This document shows, piece after piece, positions 1-9,196 of a stretch of 64,000 nt of DNA. Made by a program: the position numbers and the translations under genes. The DNA is from Cerasicoccus sp. TK19100 (GTDB taxonomy: Bacteria > Verrucomicrobiota > Verrucomicrobiia > Opitutales > Cerasicoccaceae). Below the pieces are notes generated by a model. The model saw nothing but the letters and a program-made list of their open reading frames with translations. It was not told the origin of the DNA and made no database searches. Position 1 is the first letter of the stretch. Each line of letters starts with the position of its first letter. The stretch is from NCBI RefSeq assembly GCF_027257155.1, contig NZ_JAPWDU010000009.1, positions 62,001 through 126,000 of the forward strand. Reading direction: 5' to 3'.

Positions 1-1080
1 CAGCAGCTGTTTTATGTGCCGTTCCCGGATGATGGCCTGCGATACGATGCGTATGAGGAGTTCGATGGTCCGCGTTGGCCGGCTGTTTACGGCGAAGGCC
101 ATGTTACTTTGTGGCACAAAGGTAAATTTTCGGCTTACTCGATTACCATTGATGACAACAACTCACCGGACTTTCCATTCTGGTTGGAAGTCGGTGAAAC
201 ATATGGCTGGCGTCTCACGTGGTTCGTCATTGTTTACCCTTACACGTGGGATATTTACAACGACAAACCCGGCAACAACACCGGCTACTTTGGCACGCTT
301 GCAGAATGGAAAACGCTGCACGATCTCGGGCACGACATCCAACTACACGGAGCGTGCGGCTCAATGAACAATCAGACCAACGCCGAATACGAAGACCAAA
401 TTGTTCGATCGATTAACGTCATGGAGGAGGCGACGGGCACTAAGATTCTCACCTTCGCCTATCCCTGTGGTAAGCTGACGAATCCCGCCGGCACCGAGGA
501 CTATTTGGAAATCATTAAACGCTACACCATTTCGGCGCGCGGCGGCGTGGGCAATAGTGTGGCTTCCGTGCATCGGACTAACTACCACACGGTGCCGGGG
601 ATTGGCGTGAATGAGCTGACCGACGGCGGGCCTAACACACTCTTTACGCGCTACGATGATCGACGCAGCTACCTGTATTCGTCTTACCGGGGCTGGGTCG
701 TTACGCTTTATCATGGGATCTCCGATGAAGCCCCGATTCTTGAAACCCTCGACTGGGTGAAGGCGCATGAAGACGAGTTCTGGGTCGCCGCCTACACCGA
801 CGTCGCCAAGTATGCGCAACAGCGTGAAACTGCGACGCTTGACATTGGTGCCGTCGCCACGACCCGCATTGAATACACGGTTAGCGACCGCATGGATGAC
901 GCCATTTTCGACCACCCGCTAACGGTGAAAATTCGTGTCGACTCAACATGGTCCGACGTCAGCGCAACGCAAGATGGGCAAGCCATCACCGCTTACATAG
1001 TGCAGCACGAGGGCAATAACTACGTTTACAGCGAGCCGGTTCCTGATCGCGGCCTGGTCGTGCTTACGAAGATGCCGTAA
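1..1080 (+). CDS. Polysaccharide deacetylase-like protein (5' end outside window)
   Basis: The reading frame is open from base 1, so the gene begins upstream and the GTG at 16 is probably not the start. The visible 359 residues resemble a NodB-type carbohydrate esterase. They contain a SITIDDNN segment where the first metal-binding Asp of the family sits, HDIQLHGACG (a H-x(4)-H-like segment), and LTFAYPCG, which resembles the family FAYPxG motif. The C-terminal 90 residues look like a small beta-rich add-on. Such enzymes remove acetyl groups from cell-wall or extracellular polysaccharides. The family call rests on motifs only. The substrate is unknown, and catalytic competence cannot be judged without the N-terminus. 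Confidence 0.7.
   Translation, partial: QQLFYVPFPDDGLRYDAYEEFDGPRWPAVYGEGHVTLWHKGKFSAYSITIDDNNSPDFPFWLEVGETYGWRLTWFVIVYPYTWDIYNDKPGNNTGYFGTLAEWKTLHDLGHDIQLHGACGSMNNQTNAEYEDQIVRSINVMEEATGTKILTFAYPCGKLTNPAGTEDYLEIIKRYTISARGGVGNSVASVHRTNYHTVPGIGVNELTDGGPNTLFTRYDDRRSYLYSSYRGWVVTLYHGISDEAPILETLDWVKAHEDEFWVAAYTDVAKYAQQRETATLDIGAVATTRIEYTVSDRMDDAIFDHPLTVKIRVDSTWSDVSATQDGQAITAYIVQHEGNNYVYSEPVPDRGLVVLTKMP
107..121. repeat. CTTTG-N5-CAAAG palindrome, copy 1
   Basis: CTTTGTGGCACAAAG lies inside the deacetylase gene. Confidence 0.8.
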
Positions 1081-1109
1081 GCTTTGCAGTGCAAAGTAAG
1101 CTTGTTTTT
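1079..1109 (+). terminator. Possible terminator after the deacetylase gene
   Basis: A short stem (CTTTGC/GCAAAG, 1082-1096) follows the stop codon directly, and a run of five T lies at 1105-1109. Eight bases separate stem and T-run, so it is not a textbook intrinsic terminator. The stem is also one copy of the CTTTG-N5-CAAAG repeat. Confidence 0.35.
1082..1096. repeat. CTTTG-N5-CAAAG palindrome, copy 2
   Basis: CTTTGCAGTGCAAAG is intergenic, just after the deacetylase stop codon, and followed by TAAG. Confidence 0.8.
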
Positions 1110-1184
1110 CCGCTAGGCCAAAGGAATATTTTGCGGCAAGTGGGTGGGTCTAATTGCGATCAGAACGCAACCCGTAATCCGCAA

Positions 1185-2543
1185 TTACATGCCGGGCATG
1201 CCTGGCATACCGCCGCCACCTGCGCCCATTTGCTTGGCCATGCGCATCATTTGCTTCCGGCCTTTGCCACCCTTCATCATCTTCATCATTTTGCGCATCT
1301 GGCCGAACTGCTTGAGCAGCTGGTTCAGGTCACGCACTTCCATGCCGGAGCCATTCGCTATGCGTTTGCGGCGGCTGCCGTTGATGATTTGCGGGTTGCG
1401 ACGCTCGTGTGGCGTCATGGATAAAATCATGGCTTCGGTACGCTTGAGCTGCTGCTCGTGCTCGTCGCCAATCTCCAGATCGTGCGCGCCGGGGAGCATC
1501 TTCATGATGCCGCCGATGGAGCCCATTTTCTTGATCTGGCGCATCTGGCTGAGGAAGTCTTCCAGGTCGAAATCGGCCTTCTTCATCTTCTCGGCAAGGC
1601 GCTCGGCCTCGTCCTGATCGATGGTTTCCTGGGCCTTCTCGACGAGCGATACGACGTCGCCCATGCCGAGGATGCGCTGGGCCATGCGGTCGGGGTGGAA
1701 GACGTCGAACTCGTCCATCTTCTCGCCCGTGCCCATGAACTTGATCGGCACTTCGGTGATGGCCTTCATCGACAGGGCGGCACCACCACGGGCGTCACCA
1801 TCGAGCTTGGTCAGCACAATTCCGGTCAGCTGGACCGCTTCATTGAAATGCTGGGCGACGTTAACCGCCTCCTGGCCGAGCGCGGAGTCCGCGACGAGTA
1901 GCACTTCGTCCGGCTGGATCTCCTGCTTGAGCTTGATGATTTCCTGGACCAGGTCCTCATCGATCTGCAGGCGGCCAGCGGTATCGAAAATGATCAGGTC
2001 GCGCTCTTGCTCCTTGGCCCAGGCGAGGCCCTGCTTACCGATCTTCGGCACGTCCTTGGAATCGCGGTCGGTGTAGACCGGGATTTCCTCGCGCTGGCCG
2101 AGGGTTTCGAGCTGGTCGATGGCGGCCGGGCGATAGACGTCACACGCGATGAGCGCGGGCTTGTAGCCCTGCTTGACCATGCGCTTGGCGAGCTTGGCGG
2201 AGGTGGTCGTTTTACCCGCACCGTGCAAACCGACCATCATGATGCGCAGCGGCTTTTTCTGGACGAGCTCTGTGGTCCCTTCACCCAAGAGGCCGACCAG
2301 CTCATCGTTGATAATTTTGATGATCTGCTGGCCCGGGGTGACGGACTTCAGAACTTCCTGCCCCTCCGCCTTTTCCTTAACGTTGTTGATGAACTGCCGC
2401 GCGACCTTGAAGTGCACGTCCGCCGAAAGCAGCGCCGTGCGCACTTCCTTGAGCGCCTCGGCCATGTTTTCCTCGGACAACTTCCCGACCCCCCGCAAAT
2501 TGCGGATGGCGGATGTCATGCGGTCTGTTAAGGATTCGAGCAT
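1185..2543 (-). CDS. ffh: Signal recognition particle GTPase Ffh
   Basis: This is the cytosolic GTPase that, with SRP RNA, recognises signal sequences on ribosome-nascent chains and delivers them to FtsY at the membrane. The N-terminal helical bundle occupies residues 1-90 ([14 protein letters not shown]). The G domain carries the P-loop GLHGAGKT at about 105-112, then DTAGR, and [10 protein letters not shown]. The methionine-rich M domain covers about residue 300 to the end and finishes in a [11 protein letters not shown] tail. The length of 452 residues is normal. The ATG at 2543 lies at the expected start of the family N-terminus. No 4.5S/SRP RNA gene was seen nearby. Confidence 0.97.
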   Translation of the reverse strand: MLESLTDRMTSAIRNLRGVGKLSEENMAEALKEVRTALLSADVHFKVARQFINNVKEKAEGQEVLKSVTPGQQIIKIINDELVGLLGEGTTELVQKKPLRIMMVGLHGAGKTTTSAKLAKRMVKQGYKPALIACDVYRPAAIDQLETLGQREEIPVYTDRDSKDVPKIGKQGLAWAKEQERDLIIFDTAGRLQIDEDLVQEIIKLKQEIQPDEVLLVADSALGQEAVNVAQHFNEAVQLTGIVLTKLDGDARGGAALSMKAITEVPIKFMGTGEKMDEFDVFHPDRMAQRILGMGDVVSLVEKAQETIDQDEAERLAEKMKKADFDLEDFLSQMRQIKKMGSIGGIMKMLPGAHDLEIGDEHEQQLKRTEAMILSMTPHERRNPQIINGSRRKRIANGSGMEVRDLNQLLKQFGQMRKMMKMMKGGKGRKQMMRMAKQMGAGGGGMPGMPGM

Positions 2544-2561
2544 GGGAAGTGATCGGTAGTC

Positions 2562-2595
2562 ATTTAACTACGAATAGCGCAGATACACGCAGATA
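2562..2595. repeat. Dispersed repeat, AACTACGAAT class, copy 1
   Basis: The short intergenic sequence TTTAACTACGAATAGCGCAG is followed by a second CGCAGAT unit. Related copies lie at 32474 and 35853. It sits between ffh and leuD. Confidence 0.55.
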
Positions 2596-2599
2596 TCAA

Positions 2600-3199
2600 T
2601 TACACGCTGTAAAGCTTACCGGCGACGGCTTCGATGTCCTGCGGGTCCTTGAGGAGCAGCGCGAGGGCGTCCCACTCGGCGTTGAGCAGGGCTTCGCGGG
2701 CGGACTCGTTCATTTGCAGGTCGAACTCTTGGCCAGCGGCGGTGACCTTTTTGCCTTCGAGGTCGATGGAGATCTCGGTGCTCGGATCGGCGTCGACGAT
2801 CTTGACGAGGGCGTCGCGGTCGGCTTCGGAAACGCTCACGCAGGGGATGCCGAGCGTGGTCGAGTTGCCGAAGAAAATTTCCGCGTAGCTAAGGCCAATG
2901 ATCGCGCGGACGCCGAACTTGTGCAGGCTTTGCGGGGCATGCTCACGAGAGCTGCCGCAGCCGAAGTTTGAGCCCACGAGCATGATCGAGGCGCCGTCGA
3001 AGCGCTCTTCGTTGAGCGGGTGCTTCTTCTTGTTGCCGTCGCCATCGAAGCGCACGTCGTAGAAGGCGTATTCGCCGAGGCCGTCGAAAGTGACGCACTT
3101 CATGAAGCGCGCCGGGATGATGCGGTCGGTATCGACGTCGTCGCCGGGCACGGGAACGGCGCGGCCAGAAACTTGCTTAATTGCGGGAAGGGTGGTCAT
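2600..3199 (-). CDS. leuD: 3-isopropylmalate dehydratase small subunit
   Basis: This is the small (swivel-domain) subunit of isopropylmalate isomerase. With LeuC it interconverts 2- and 3-isopropylmalate in leucine biosynthesis. The 199-residue length is typical. Family segments are visible: DVDTDRIIPARFMK near residue 20, then NFGCGSSREHAPQSL, and IIGLSYAEIFFGNS. The large subunit LeuC is not downstream, so its gene must lie elsewhere. leuD is usually next to leuC, so its separation here is mildly unusual. Confidence 0.95.
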   Translation of the reverse strand: MTTLPAIKQVSGRAVPVPGDDVDTDRIIPARFMKCVTFDGLGEYAFYDVRFDGDGNKKKHPLNEERFDGASIMLVGSNFGCGSSREHAPQSLHKFGVRAIIGLSYAEIFFGNSTTLGIPCVSVSEADRDALVKIVDADPSTEISIDLEGKKVTAAGQEFDLQMNESAREALLNAEWDALALLLKDPQDIEAVAGKLYSV

Positions 3200-3299
3200 G
3201 ACTTATCTGGAAACCGACCAGCAAAGCGGTTCGTTGCGGCGGATTCAACGAAAAAGGACGCTGCCGCGAATCGTGCGCTGCGTTGCCGTTTACCGGAGG

Positions 3300-3329
3300 A
3301 TCGCGGCGCATCGGACCCTGCGCCGCGAT
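3300..3329. terminator. Perfect 11-bp hairpin between the FAD oxidoreductase gene and leuD
   Basis: ATCGCGGCGCA (3300-3310) pairs perfectly with 3319-3329 across an 8-base loop. It lies just after the stop of the minus-strand oxidoreductase gene and upstream of leuD. There is no T-run on either side, so it may be an RNA 3'-end stabiliser and not a classical terminator. Confidence 0.4.
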
Positions 3330-3343
3330 AGCCGGGAGAGTCG

Positions 3344-6229
3344 TTAGCTGCGGCTGGCGAGGACTTGGCCCGTTTCGCTGCTGAGGGTGTCGCTGGCGAG
3401 CAGGGCGGCGGCGTGGCGGGCGAAGTGGCCGCGCAAATCCTGGGCGTATTGGCTGAGGATGGCCGCTGCTCGGCCGTCGGCGTCGCCGCAGTTATACAGT
3501 GCGCGGGCCAGGTGCAGCTCGATCAGGGAGACATTGCGCGTCTGCGTGTTGCACATATCTTCGTCCACTGCGGCATTGTAAACGGCTTGGCTGGTCAATG
3601 CGTGGCCGGTGATGCCCGGTAGATCCAGCAGCGCGGCCAGGGCGGCCGCGGCTTCCGGGTTCGGGTGGCGGGCATTGAGCACCTCGCAAGCCATGCCTAC
3701 GGCGCGGAAGTGTGAGAACTCCATACCGCTTTGCAGCGTGGCAATTTTCTCCAGAATGACGGGCCAGGCGGATGCATCGCCGGATTCGGCAAGCGCGACG
3801 ATCAGGCCGTCGAGCGGAGACATGCTCATGCCAAATTGGCCCATGCCGGTGTAATTCCAGCCGGTGTCCCATTCGCTGTTGGAAATTTTCTCCGCGATCT
3901 CCGCTTGCGCTTGGTTATCACCCATCAGGGCGATGAGCTGTGCGTAACGCAGGGACTGCGCAGTGCGTTCGCCGCCGAGTGCGTTGTATGCCTGGCGAAG
4001 CAGGGGAAGGCTGCGGTCCTTTTCGCGCAAGATCAGGGCGACGCCGCTGGCCTGGTCCCAACCGTTGGCGACTTGTTCGGCGAGCACTTCGTCGGCCACG
4101 GGGAAGGTGTCCTCATCGGTCAGGACGCGCTCGGGCAAGCTGCCGATTTCCACGAGGTGGCGCTGGACTTCCTTCACGTCGATATCGCGCAGTTTCTGGC
4201 CGGTGCGCGCGGAAATCGCGCCCAGGTAACCTGCGGCATAGCCGTGGTTTTGCACGTCGGGCTGCATGCGGATCACGGGGAGCGCGTCGCGGTGCGCGCT
4301 GACGCCGAGTCCCGTTGCCATGACGCCTTCGAGGCCTTGCGGCAGCAGGCAGCGCAGTGGCACGTCGGCCCAGAGGCGGTCCTTGTTTGGCGGGATCACC
4401 ATGAAGCTTGGGTCGATGGTGAAGCCATGCGTGTCGAAGTTCGAGCTGGCCACACAAATGGTGTCCGGGAAGCGGCGCTGGAAGAGAATGTCGACCGCGG
4501 TGATTGAGTAATCGCCAAAGATTTGCCGGCGCTCACGGGAGTCCACGAGCTCGCCGGAGTCGAAGTCGTTCGGGAATTTCTTGCGCGAGCTGACGAAGAA
4601 CGCGGTCGCGTCGACCACGTCTGTGTCGTCGGAGAAGCTGTGGTCGGAGTTTTGATAATCGCGGTCGGGCTTGATGCCGGCGAGACCAACCCCCTGCACG
4701 GCCACGTGATCCTTACCAATGACGCGTGTTGGCGTGCCCGTCGCGGCAATGACGTCCGCGCAGCCGGTGCTGTCGATCACGGCCTTGGCCTTCACGAGGC
4801 CATAGCCGTTCGGGCCAGCCACCAGCACGCCGCAAATGGCGTTGTCGACGATCCATGTGCCGACACAAAAAGTGTTTAGCCAATATTCCGCGCCTTCGCT
4901 GGCACCAGTCTCGAGGAACCAGTGGGCCTTGGCTGAGACGGACCACGCGCCTTTGCCGCCCTGGAATTTCTTTTTGGGTTCGAGCTGGGCGACGCCCTTA
5001 TCGATCTCCGAGGTGAAGCCGACGCGGTTGCCATACCAATAGCGGCCGATCTGGCCAACGGTGCCGACGCCACCGAGTGCGGAGCAGGCTTCGAGGGCCA
5101 AGGTGCTGGCACCGGCGCGGGCTGCGCCAATGGCTGCGGGTGCGCCACCCGTGCCGCCGCCAACCACGACCACATCGTATTCGCCCAGGACGGGAGCGGA
5201 GGAGGCGTCAAACTGGATGGCCTCGGTGATGGGATCGTTGGGGCGTAGGCCTTGGGCCAGAGCGCGGATTTCGCCGGATTCAACCGTGACGGCTCCTGCG
5301 CAAGTGGCGGTCAGCGGGCCGGTGTATTTCGGAGGCAAAATGGATTGCAGTGCCGAGCCCAGGTTGCGACCCAGCGCGAGTGAGCGCGCGGGATCGGTGA
5401 AGATGTATTCGGCACCGGCGCTGAGCTGGGCGGCTTCGGTAAAGGCGAGCAGGCCGGGCTGCATCATCAGGCTGCGCAGCGCGGGCTGGGCGTCAGTGGC
5501 GGGCAGCGCGGGGCGCAGCGCGCTTTGGCAGCGGAACTCCTCGGGAGTCCAGCAGACACGCATGGCTTGGTTCAGCGCTTTGCCGCGGGCGGCGGGGGAG
5601 CCATCGCCGAAGTCGACCGTCAACTGGTAGCGACGGGCGGCGAGCTGCATTTCTTCAAATTCGTAGCCGGGGAGACGTTCGCTGGCAATGCCCTCGGCGC
5701 TGCGGCCTTCGCCCTCAGTGACGGTGACCCAGGTGACGGATTGCTCACCCTGCGGACGGTGGACTGGCGAGCCGGCCTGCTCCAACACGAGGCCATCGAG
5801 GGTGGCGTCGACTACCATGCGAGCGCGGACGCCCTGGCGACCACCACGGTGGGCGATGACGGCACCGGAGATGCGGCCTTCGGCATCGCGCAGCAGCCCG
5901 GCGGGCGAGGTGTTAAAGAGGAAGGGGATGTCTGCGTCGACGAGGGCCTGCTCCAGCGCGGTTTTTACCCGCAGGGGAGTCGGCGGCTTGGGGGCGGCGA
6001 AAATGCCGTCAGCGAGTGCGTCCTCTTGCTGGTGGTCGGCGGCTGGCCAAAAACGGTAGGCGCCGCAGATGTCTTCGCCCAGGTAGGTGCGCGGGGCGAC
6101 GACAAAGACGGACAACCCGCTCTGCTTGGCCTCAAGCGCGAGCGTGATCGCGCCGGATGTGCCACCAAGGATGAGCACGTCTACGGATTTTACGATGGGG
6201 AGCTGGTGCGAAGGGTCAATTGCGTTCAT
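3344..6229 (-). CDS. Large FAD-dependent oxidoreductase with two dinucleotide-binding motifs
   Basis: This protein of 961 residues belongs to the FAD-dependent oxidoreductase group (FAD_oxidored-like). Two Rossmann-type segments are present: DVLILGGTSGA at about residue 17 and DVVVVGGGTGGAPAA at about 352. The second has the cleaner GxGxxG, so it is the likelier FAD site, and the first is a variant. The C-terminal 250 residues look helical and repeat-like. I chose the ATG at 6229 (MNAIDPSHQ). The frame stays open to 6286, but that would run the gene into the divergent promoter region. No signal peptide is seen. Members of this group are common in Verrucomicrobia and often lie beside AraC regulators and carbohydrate genes. 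The substrate is unknown. Confidence 0.8.
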   Translation of the reverse strand: MNAIDPSHQLPIVKSVDVLILGGTSGAITLALEAKQSGLSVFVVAPRTYLGEDICGAYRFWPAADHQQEDALADGIFAAPKPPTPLRVKTALEQALVDADIPFLFNTSPAGLLRDAEGRISGAVIAHRGGRQGVRARMVVDATLDGLVLEQAGSPVHRPQGEQSVTWVTVTEGEGRSAEGIASERLPGYEFEEMQLAARRYQLTVDFGDGSPAARGKALNQAMRVCWTPEEFRCQSALRPALPATDAQPALRSLMMQPGLLAFTEAAQLSAGAEYIFTDPARSLALGRNLGSALQSILPPKYTGPLTATCAGAVTVESGEIRALAQGLRPNDPITEAIQFDASSAPVLGEYDVVVVGGGTGGAPAAIGAARAGASTLALEACSALGGVGTVGQIGRYWYGNRVGFTSEIDKGVAQLEPKKKFQGGKGAWSVSAKAHWFLETGASEGAEYWLNTFCVGTWIVDNAICGVLVAGPNGYGLVKAKAVIDSTGCADVIAATGTPTRVIGKDHVAVQGVGLAGIKPDRDYQNSDHSFSDDTDVVDATAFFVSSRKKFPNDFDSGELVDSRERRQIFGDYSITAVDILFQRRFPDTICVASSNFDTHGFTIDPSFMVIPPNKDRLWADVPLRCLLPQGLEGVMATGLGVSAHRDALPVIRMQPDVQNHGYAAGYLGAISARTGQKLRDIDVKEVQRHLVEIGSLPERVLTDEDTFPVADEVLAEQVANGWDQASGVALILREKDRSLPLLRQAYNALGGERTAQSLRYAQLIALMGDNQAQAEIAEKISNSEWDTGWNYTGMGQFGMSMSPLDGLIVALAESGDASAWPVILEKIATLQSGMEFSHFRAVGMACEVLNARHPNPEAAAALAALLDLPGITGHALTSQAVYNAAVDEDMCNTQTRNVSLIELHLARALYNCGDADGRAAAILSQYAQDLRGHFARHAAALLASDTLSSETGQVLASRS

Positions 6230-6323
6230 TATGCCATTAACATACGTGATGGCAATGCCGGTAGGCCACGCAAATTGCCTATACAAAGTGTGCGCTTTAT
6301 TGTATATTTAGCTCATCGCTTCA
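6230..6323. promoter_or_regulatory. Divergent promoter region with AT-rich dyad
   Basis: This 94-base gap separates divergent oxidoreductase and AraC regulator genes. An imperfect dyad, TATACAAAG (6280-6288) and CTTTATTGTATA (6295-6306), is the obvious symmetric element and could be the regulator's operator. This is an inference from position and symmetry only. Confidence 0.4.
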
Positions 6324-7136
6324 TTGCCAGACAGCTTTGGCCCGCCGCAATATAGCCTGGGGCTGACCTATGATAAGCACGTTGATCCTGATCATCGCGT
6401 GCATTTGATGACGACTGACCTTTACTATATCAGCTGGTATATTCGCTCGGGGCATGCGGAAATCAAGTGCAACGGCCAAACCTTTCAAGCCGGGGCAGGG
6501 CAATGGGTGTTCATTGACCCGTTTACGCGGCGTTCGCACCGGCTTTGGGGCGATCCGGTACTCGTTTCGATCCGATTTCGGCTGTCTTGGCGCGGGCTGG
6601 ATTACCTGCCGCCACAACTGGGCATACGCGTGGTCGATGGGGGCAACCTTGGGCAGCTTTTGGCTGCGGCTGAGGCGCTTTGTGAGGCTGATCAAGGCGA
6701 GCTGCCGCCGACTTCGGCAGCGTATTTTCGGCGGCAGTCTCTGTTTTTTCGCTATCTGGAGCAGTGGCGGCGTCAGCGGGAAACTTTTGGCGTGGCGGAG
6801 CATTTTCCCCGCGACCAGCGGGTGTTCGCGATCATTGAGCACCTGGCCTCACACTTGTCGATCCAGCCAATCGATTACGCTGGGCTGCAACGGGCAGTTG
6901 GGCTCTCGCGCGCGCAGATAAACCGCATTTTTCAACGAGAAACCGGGATGAGCCCGCGGCAATGGATGGTTGCGCGCTGCCTCGACGAGGCCCAGCAGCG
7001 CATCCGCCAGGGGAGCCAATCACTCAAGGAAATCGCGGCCCTGCTCGGTTTTTTTGACGCCTCACATTTCACCCGCTGGCACCGTCGGCAAACGGGACGC
7101 TCGCCGACGGATTGGCGGGAAATGCAGGATGTATAA
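6324..7136 (+). CDS. AraC-family transcriptional regulator
   Basis: The protein has 270 residues. The N-terminal half is a cupin-like sensing domain (HAEIKCNGQTFQAGAGQWVFI). The C-terminal 100 residues carry two helix-turn-helix motifs ending in IAALLGFFDASHFTRWHRRQ and TGRSPTDWR, the AraC signature. The first possible codon is TTG at 6324 and the next in-frame ATG is at 6408. The conserved strand-rich start (YSLGLTYDKHVDPDH) argues for the longer form. It is divergent from the FAD oxidoreductase gene, which it probably controls in response to a sugar-like ligand. Confidence 0.9.
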   Translation: MPDSFGPPQYSLGLTYDKHVDPDHRVHLMTTDLYYISWYIRSGHAEIKCNGQTFQAGAGQWVFIDPFTRRSHRLWGDPVLVSIRFRLSWRGLDYLPPQLGIRVVDGGNLGQLLAAAEALCEADQGELPPTSAAYFRRQSLFFRYLEQWRRQRETFGVAEHFPRDQRVFAIIEHLASHLSIQPIDYAGLQRAVGLSRAQINRIFQRETGMSPRQWMVARCLDEAQQRIRQGSQSLKEIAALLGFFDASHFTRWHRRQTGRSPTDWREMQDV

Positions 7137-7204
7137 TGTAGCACAGGCGTCTCGCCTGTGTCGCAGTTAGCGTGTTTGGGCCCAGGCGGGACGCCTGGGC
7201 GACG
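7137..7204. repeat. Paired-hairpin intergenic repeat (AGGCG type)
   Basis: There are two perfect 8-bp hairpins, CACAGGCG-TCT-CGCCTGTG at 7142-7160 and CCCAGGCG-GGA-CGCCTGGG at 7181-7199. The second is also a near inverted copy of the first, so the whole 68 bases form a nested palindrome between convergent genes. It could act as a bidirectional transcription barrier. Similar AGGCGGGACGCCT repeats are common in PVC genomes. Confidence 0.7.
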
Positions 7205-7206
7205 GC

Positions 7207-8244
7207 CTACTTGCGGCGACGCCAGGCGAGGAGGCCAAGCGTGGCCAAGCCCGCGATGAGGGCGTAGTCCGATGGCTCAGGCACGGTCAGCGTGTCGATG
7301 CCGGGTTGCTGGTAGCCGACGGACTGGTAAAGCGTGCCGCCATTGAGCAGCTCGCCGAGGCCATCAAGCTCCCCCAGAGAGTTGGCGACGGTGGCGAGGA
7401 TGTCCAAATTGTCGCCGGAGCCGTCGATGCCGTTCCACTGGGCCAGGGTGCCGGTGAACGTGCCAAAATCGGTCATGGACAGATAGAGGTCGCCAAATTC
7501 GTCGGCGTAGAGCCCGGCACCGCCAGAGCCACTGGGCAGCTCGGACAGGGTGTCGGCATCGTTGAGCCCGAGCGCGGTCCAGGACGGTGGGTCTGCCAGG
7601 AAGTCACTCAGCAAGGTGTTTGAGTAGCTGACAAGCAGGTTGGTGGTCAGGCCGTTGGTGGCAAAGATCAGGTTGCCCATCAGGTCGAAGGCGAGGTCAG
7701 CGGAATAGCCGCCGGTCTGGGCGAATTCGATGGCGTTAAAGCTGTTGCTGGAGTCCAGATAATAGAGGCTGTTGACGAAGCCCGGTGCCGCGACCACGAA
7801 AGCGTTGCCCGAGGCGTCGAAGCCAAGGTCATAATTGTAGCTGACGGTCGTGCGGAGATTCCAGGTCGGCGTGCCACTCAAGTTGGTGACTTCGTAAATG
7901 CGGTCGTCCGTGCCATCGAAGGTCGTGAAGCCGACCCACACTGAATTGCCATCCGGGGAGAGGCGGACAAAGCTGTTTGAGCCGCTGTAGCCGGCCGGTG
8001 CGCCCAGATCGGTCAGCACGCCGCCATTGGCGACGTCGTAATTGCGCAAGGTGCTGGAGTTGGCGTCCCAGCCGAAGGCCTTCGCGCCGCCATTGTCATA
8101 AACGTCAAATGAAGCCAGCGTGCGCGACGGCATGACCTGCCCGGCAACGTAGCCGCTGCTTGGATTCAGCGTCTGGGCTTGGGCAATCGGTGCGGCCACC
8201 AGGGCGGCGACAGACAGAAGAGAGGTGGTGAGGAGGTTCTTCAT
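7207..8244 (-). CDS. PEP-CTERM sorting-domain protein
   Basis: This 345-residue exported protein has an N-terminal signal peptide (MKNLLTTSLLSVAALVAAPIAQAQ) and a C-terminal VPEPS motif. A hydrophobic helix and a basic WRRRK end follow, which is the PEP-CTERM signal recognised by exosortase and usually linked to exopolysaccharide export. The central part is a series of short beta-strand units (for example SVWVGFTTFDGTDDRIYEV) suggestive of a propeller, with no recognised enzyme motif. A promoter-like AT-rich stretch lies upstream at about 8245-8300. Confidence 0.85.
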   Translation of the reverse strand: MKNLLTTSLLSVAALVAAPIAQAQTLNPSSGYVAGQVMPSRTLASFDVYDNGGAKAFGWDANSSTLRNYDVANGGVLTDLGAPAGYSGSNSFVRLSPDGNSVWVGFTTFDGTDDRIYEVTNLSGTPTWNLRTTVSYNYDLGFDASGNAFVVAAPGFVNSLYYLDSSNSFNAIEFAQTGGYSADLAFDLMGNLIFATNGLTTNLLVSYSNTLLSDFLADPPSWTALGLNDADTLSELPSGSGGAGLYADEFGDLYLSMTDFGTFTGTLAQWNGIDGSGDNLDILATVANSLGELDGLGELLNGGTLYQSVGYQQPGIDTLTVPEPSDYALIAGLATLGLLAWRRRK

Positions 8245-8367
8245 GTTGATTAAAGTTTCTGCTAGATTTATCGCTTTGTATAAGATTGCAATATCTTATT
8301 TGCAGTAAGCTGTCAAAAATAGCGCTCAGGGCACCTCGGCTGGCTGGAAATGGTTGTGGGGCTTGTC

Positions 8368-9156
8368 TTATGCGCCCACGCCGGGCAGCCATTCGAGGAC
8401 TTCCTGGATCATGTTGTCCCAGTAGCCCCATTCGTGCGTGCCGGCGTTCTCCGTGTATTTCAGCGGGATATCCAGCTCGGCGCACTTGGCGACGAAGGCG
8501 CGGTTGTGCTCGATGAGGAAGTCTTGGCGGCCACAGCAGGCGTAGAGCTTGGGCAGGTCGACTTGATTGGCCTTGGCGTCGGACAGGAGTTGGAAGAGGT
8601 CGGCCTTGGAGCCGGTGATTTCGCTTACCTTGTCTTTGAAGACGAAGCGCATGAACTCCTGGCGGGCAGGTTCATCGACATTGCAGAGGGCCTGCAGATC
8701 CACCGCGCCGGATAGGCTGGCGGCGGCGGCGTAACGCTCGGGGTGGGTCAGGGCGAGCTTCATCGCGCCGTAGCCCCCCATGGACAGCCCGGCGATGTAG
8801 TTATCCTCGCGCCGGTCGGAGAGCGGAAAAAACGACCGTGCCAGCTCGGGCAGTTCGTTTTCAAAAAAGTCCCCGTAGCGGGCTCCGCCGATGATGTTGT
8901 TGTAAAACGACAGGTTGGCCTGCGGCATGATGACGGCCAGGCCGAGGCTGGCGACGTAGCGCTCGATCGAGGTGCGGCGCATCCAAATGGTGTGGTCGTC
9001 CGAGCGGCCATGGAGCAGCCATAGTGTTTTGTGGCGGCCTTGGCCGACGGCACCTTCCATGCCGATTTGGCTGCGCGTGGCTTGCGGCAGGATCACGTTC
9101 ATGCTGGTGGACATGCCCAGCACCTCGGAGTAAAAATCACACTGGATAAACGCCAT
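8368..9156 (-). CDS. Esterase family protein (tributyrin esterase/EstA type)
   Basis: This is an alpha/beta-hydrolase of the esterase D / S-formylglutathione hydrolase-like family, 262 residues. The nucleophile elbow GLSMGG is clear. An Asp in CCGRQDFL and a His in AGTHEWGYW complete a likely triad. The family N-terminus MAFIQCDFYSEVLGMSTSMN fixes the start at the ATG at 9156, six codons inside the open frame. No signal peptide is seen, so it is probably a cytosolic carboxylesterase. Its natural substrate is unknown. Confidence 0.88.
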   Translation of the reverse strand: MAFIQCDFYSEVLGMSTSMNVILPQATRSQIGMEGAVGQGRHKTLWLLHGRSDDHTIWMRRTSIERYVASLGLAVIMPQANLSFYNNIIGGARYGDFFENELPELARSFFPLSDRREDNYIAGLSMGGYGAMKLALTHPERYAAAASLSGAVDLQALCNVDEPARQEFMRFVFKDKVSEITGSKADLFQLLSDAKANQVDLPKLYACCGRQDFLIEHNRAFVAKCAELDIPLKYTENAGTHEWGYWDNMIQEVLEWLPGVGA

Positions 9157-9196
9157 GGCCTCCAACAAAGGCAAAGCTCGGCCCGCGCGGCAAGCG

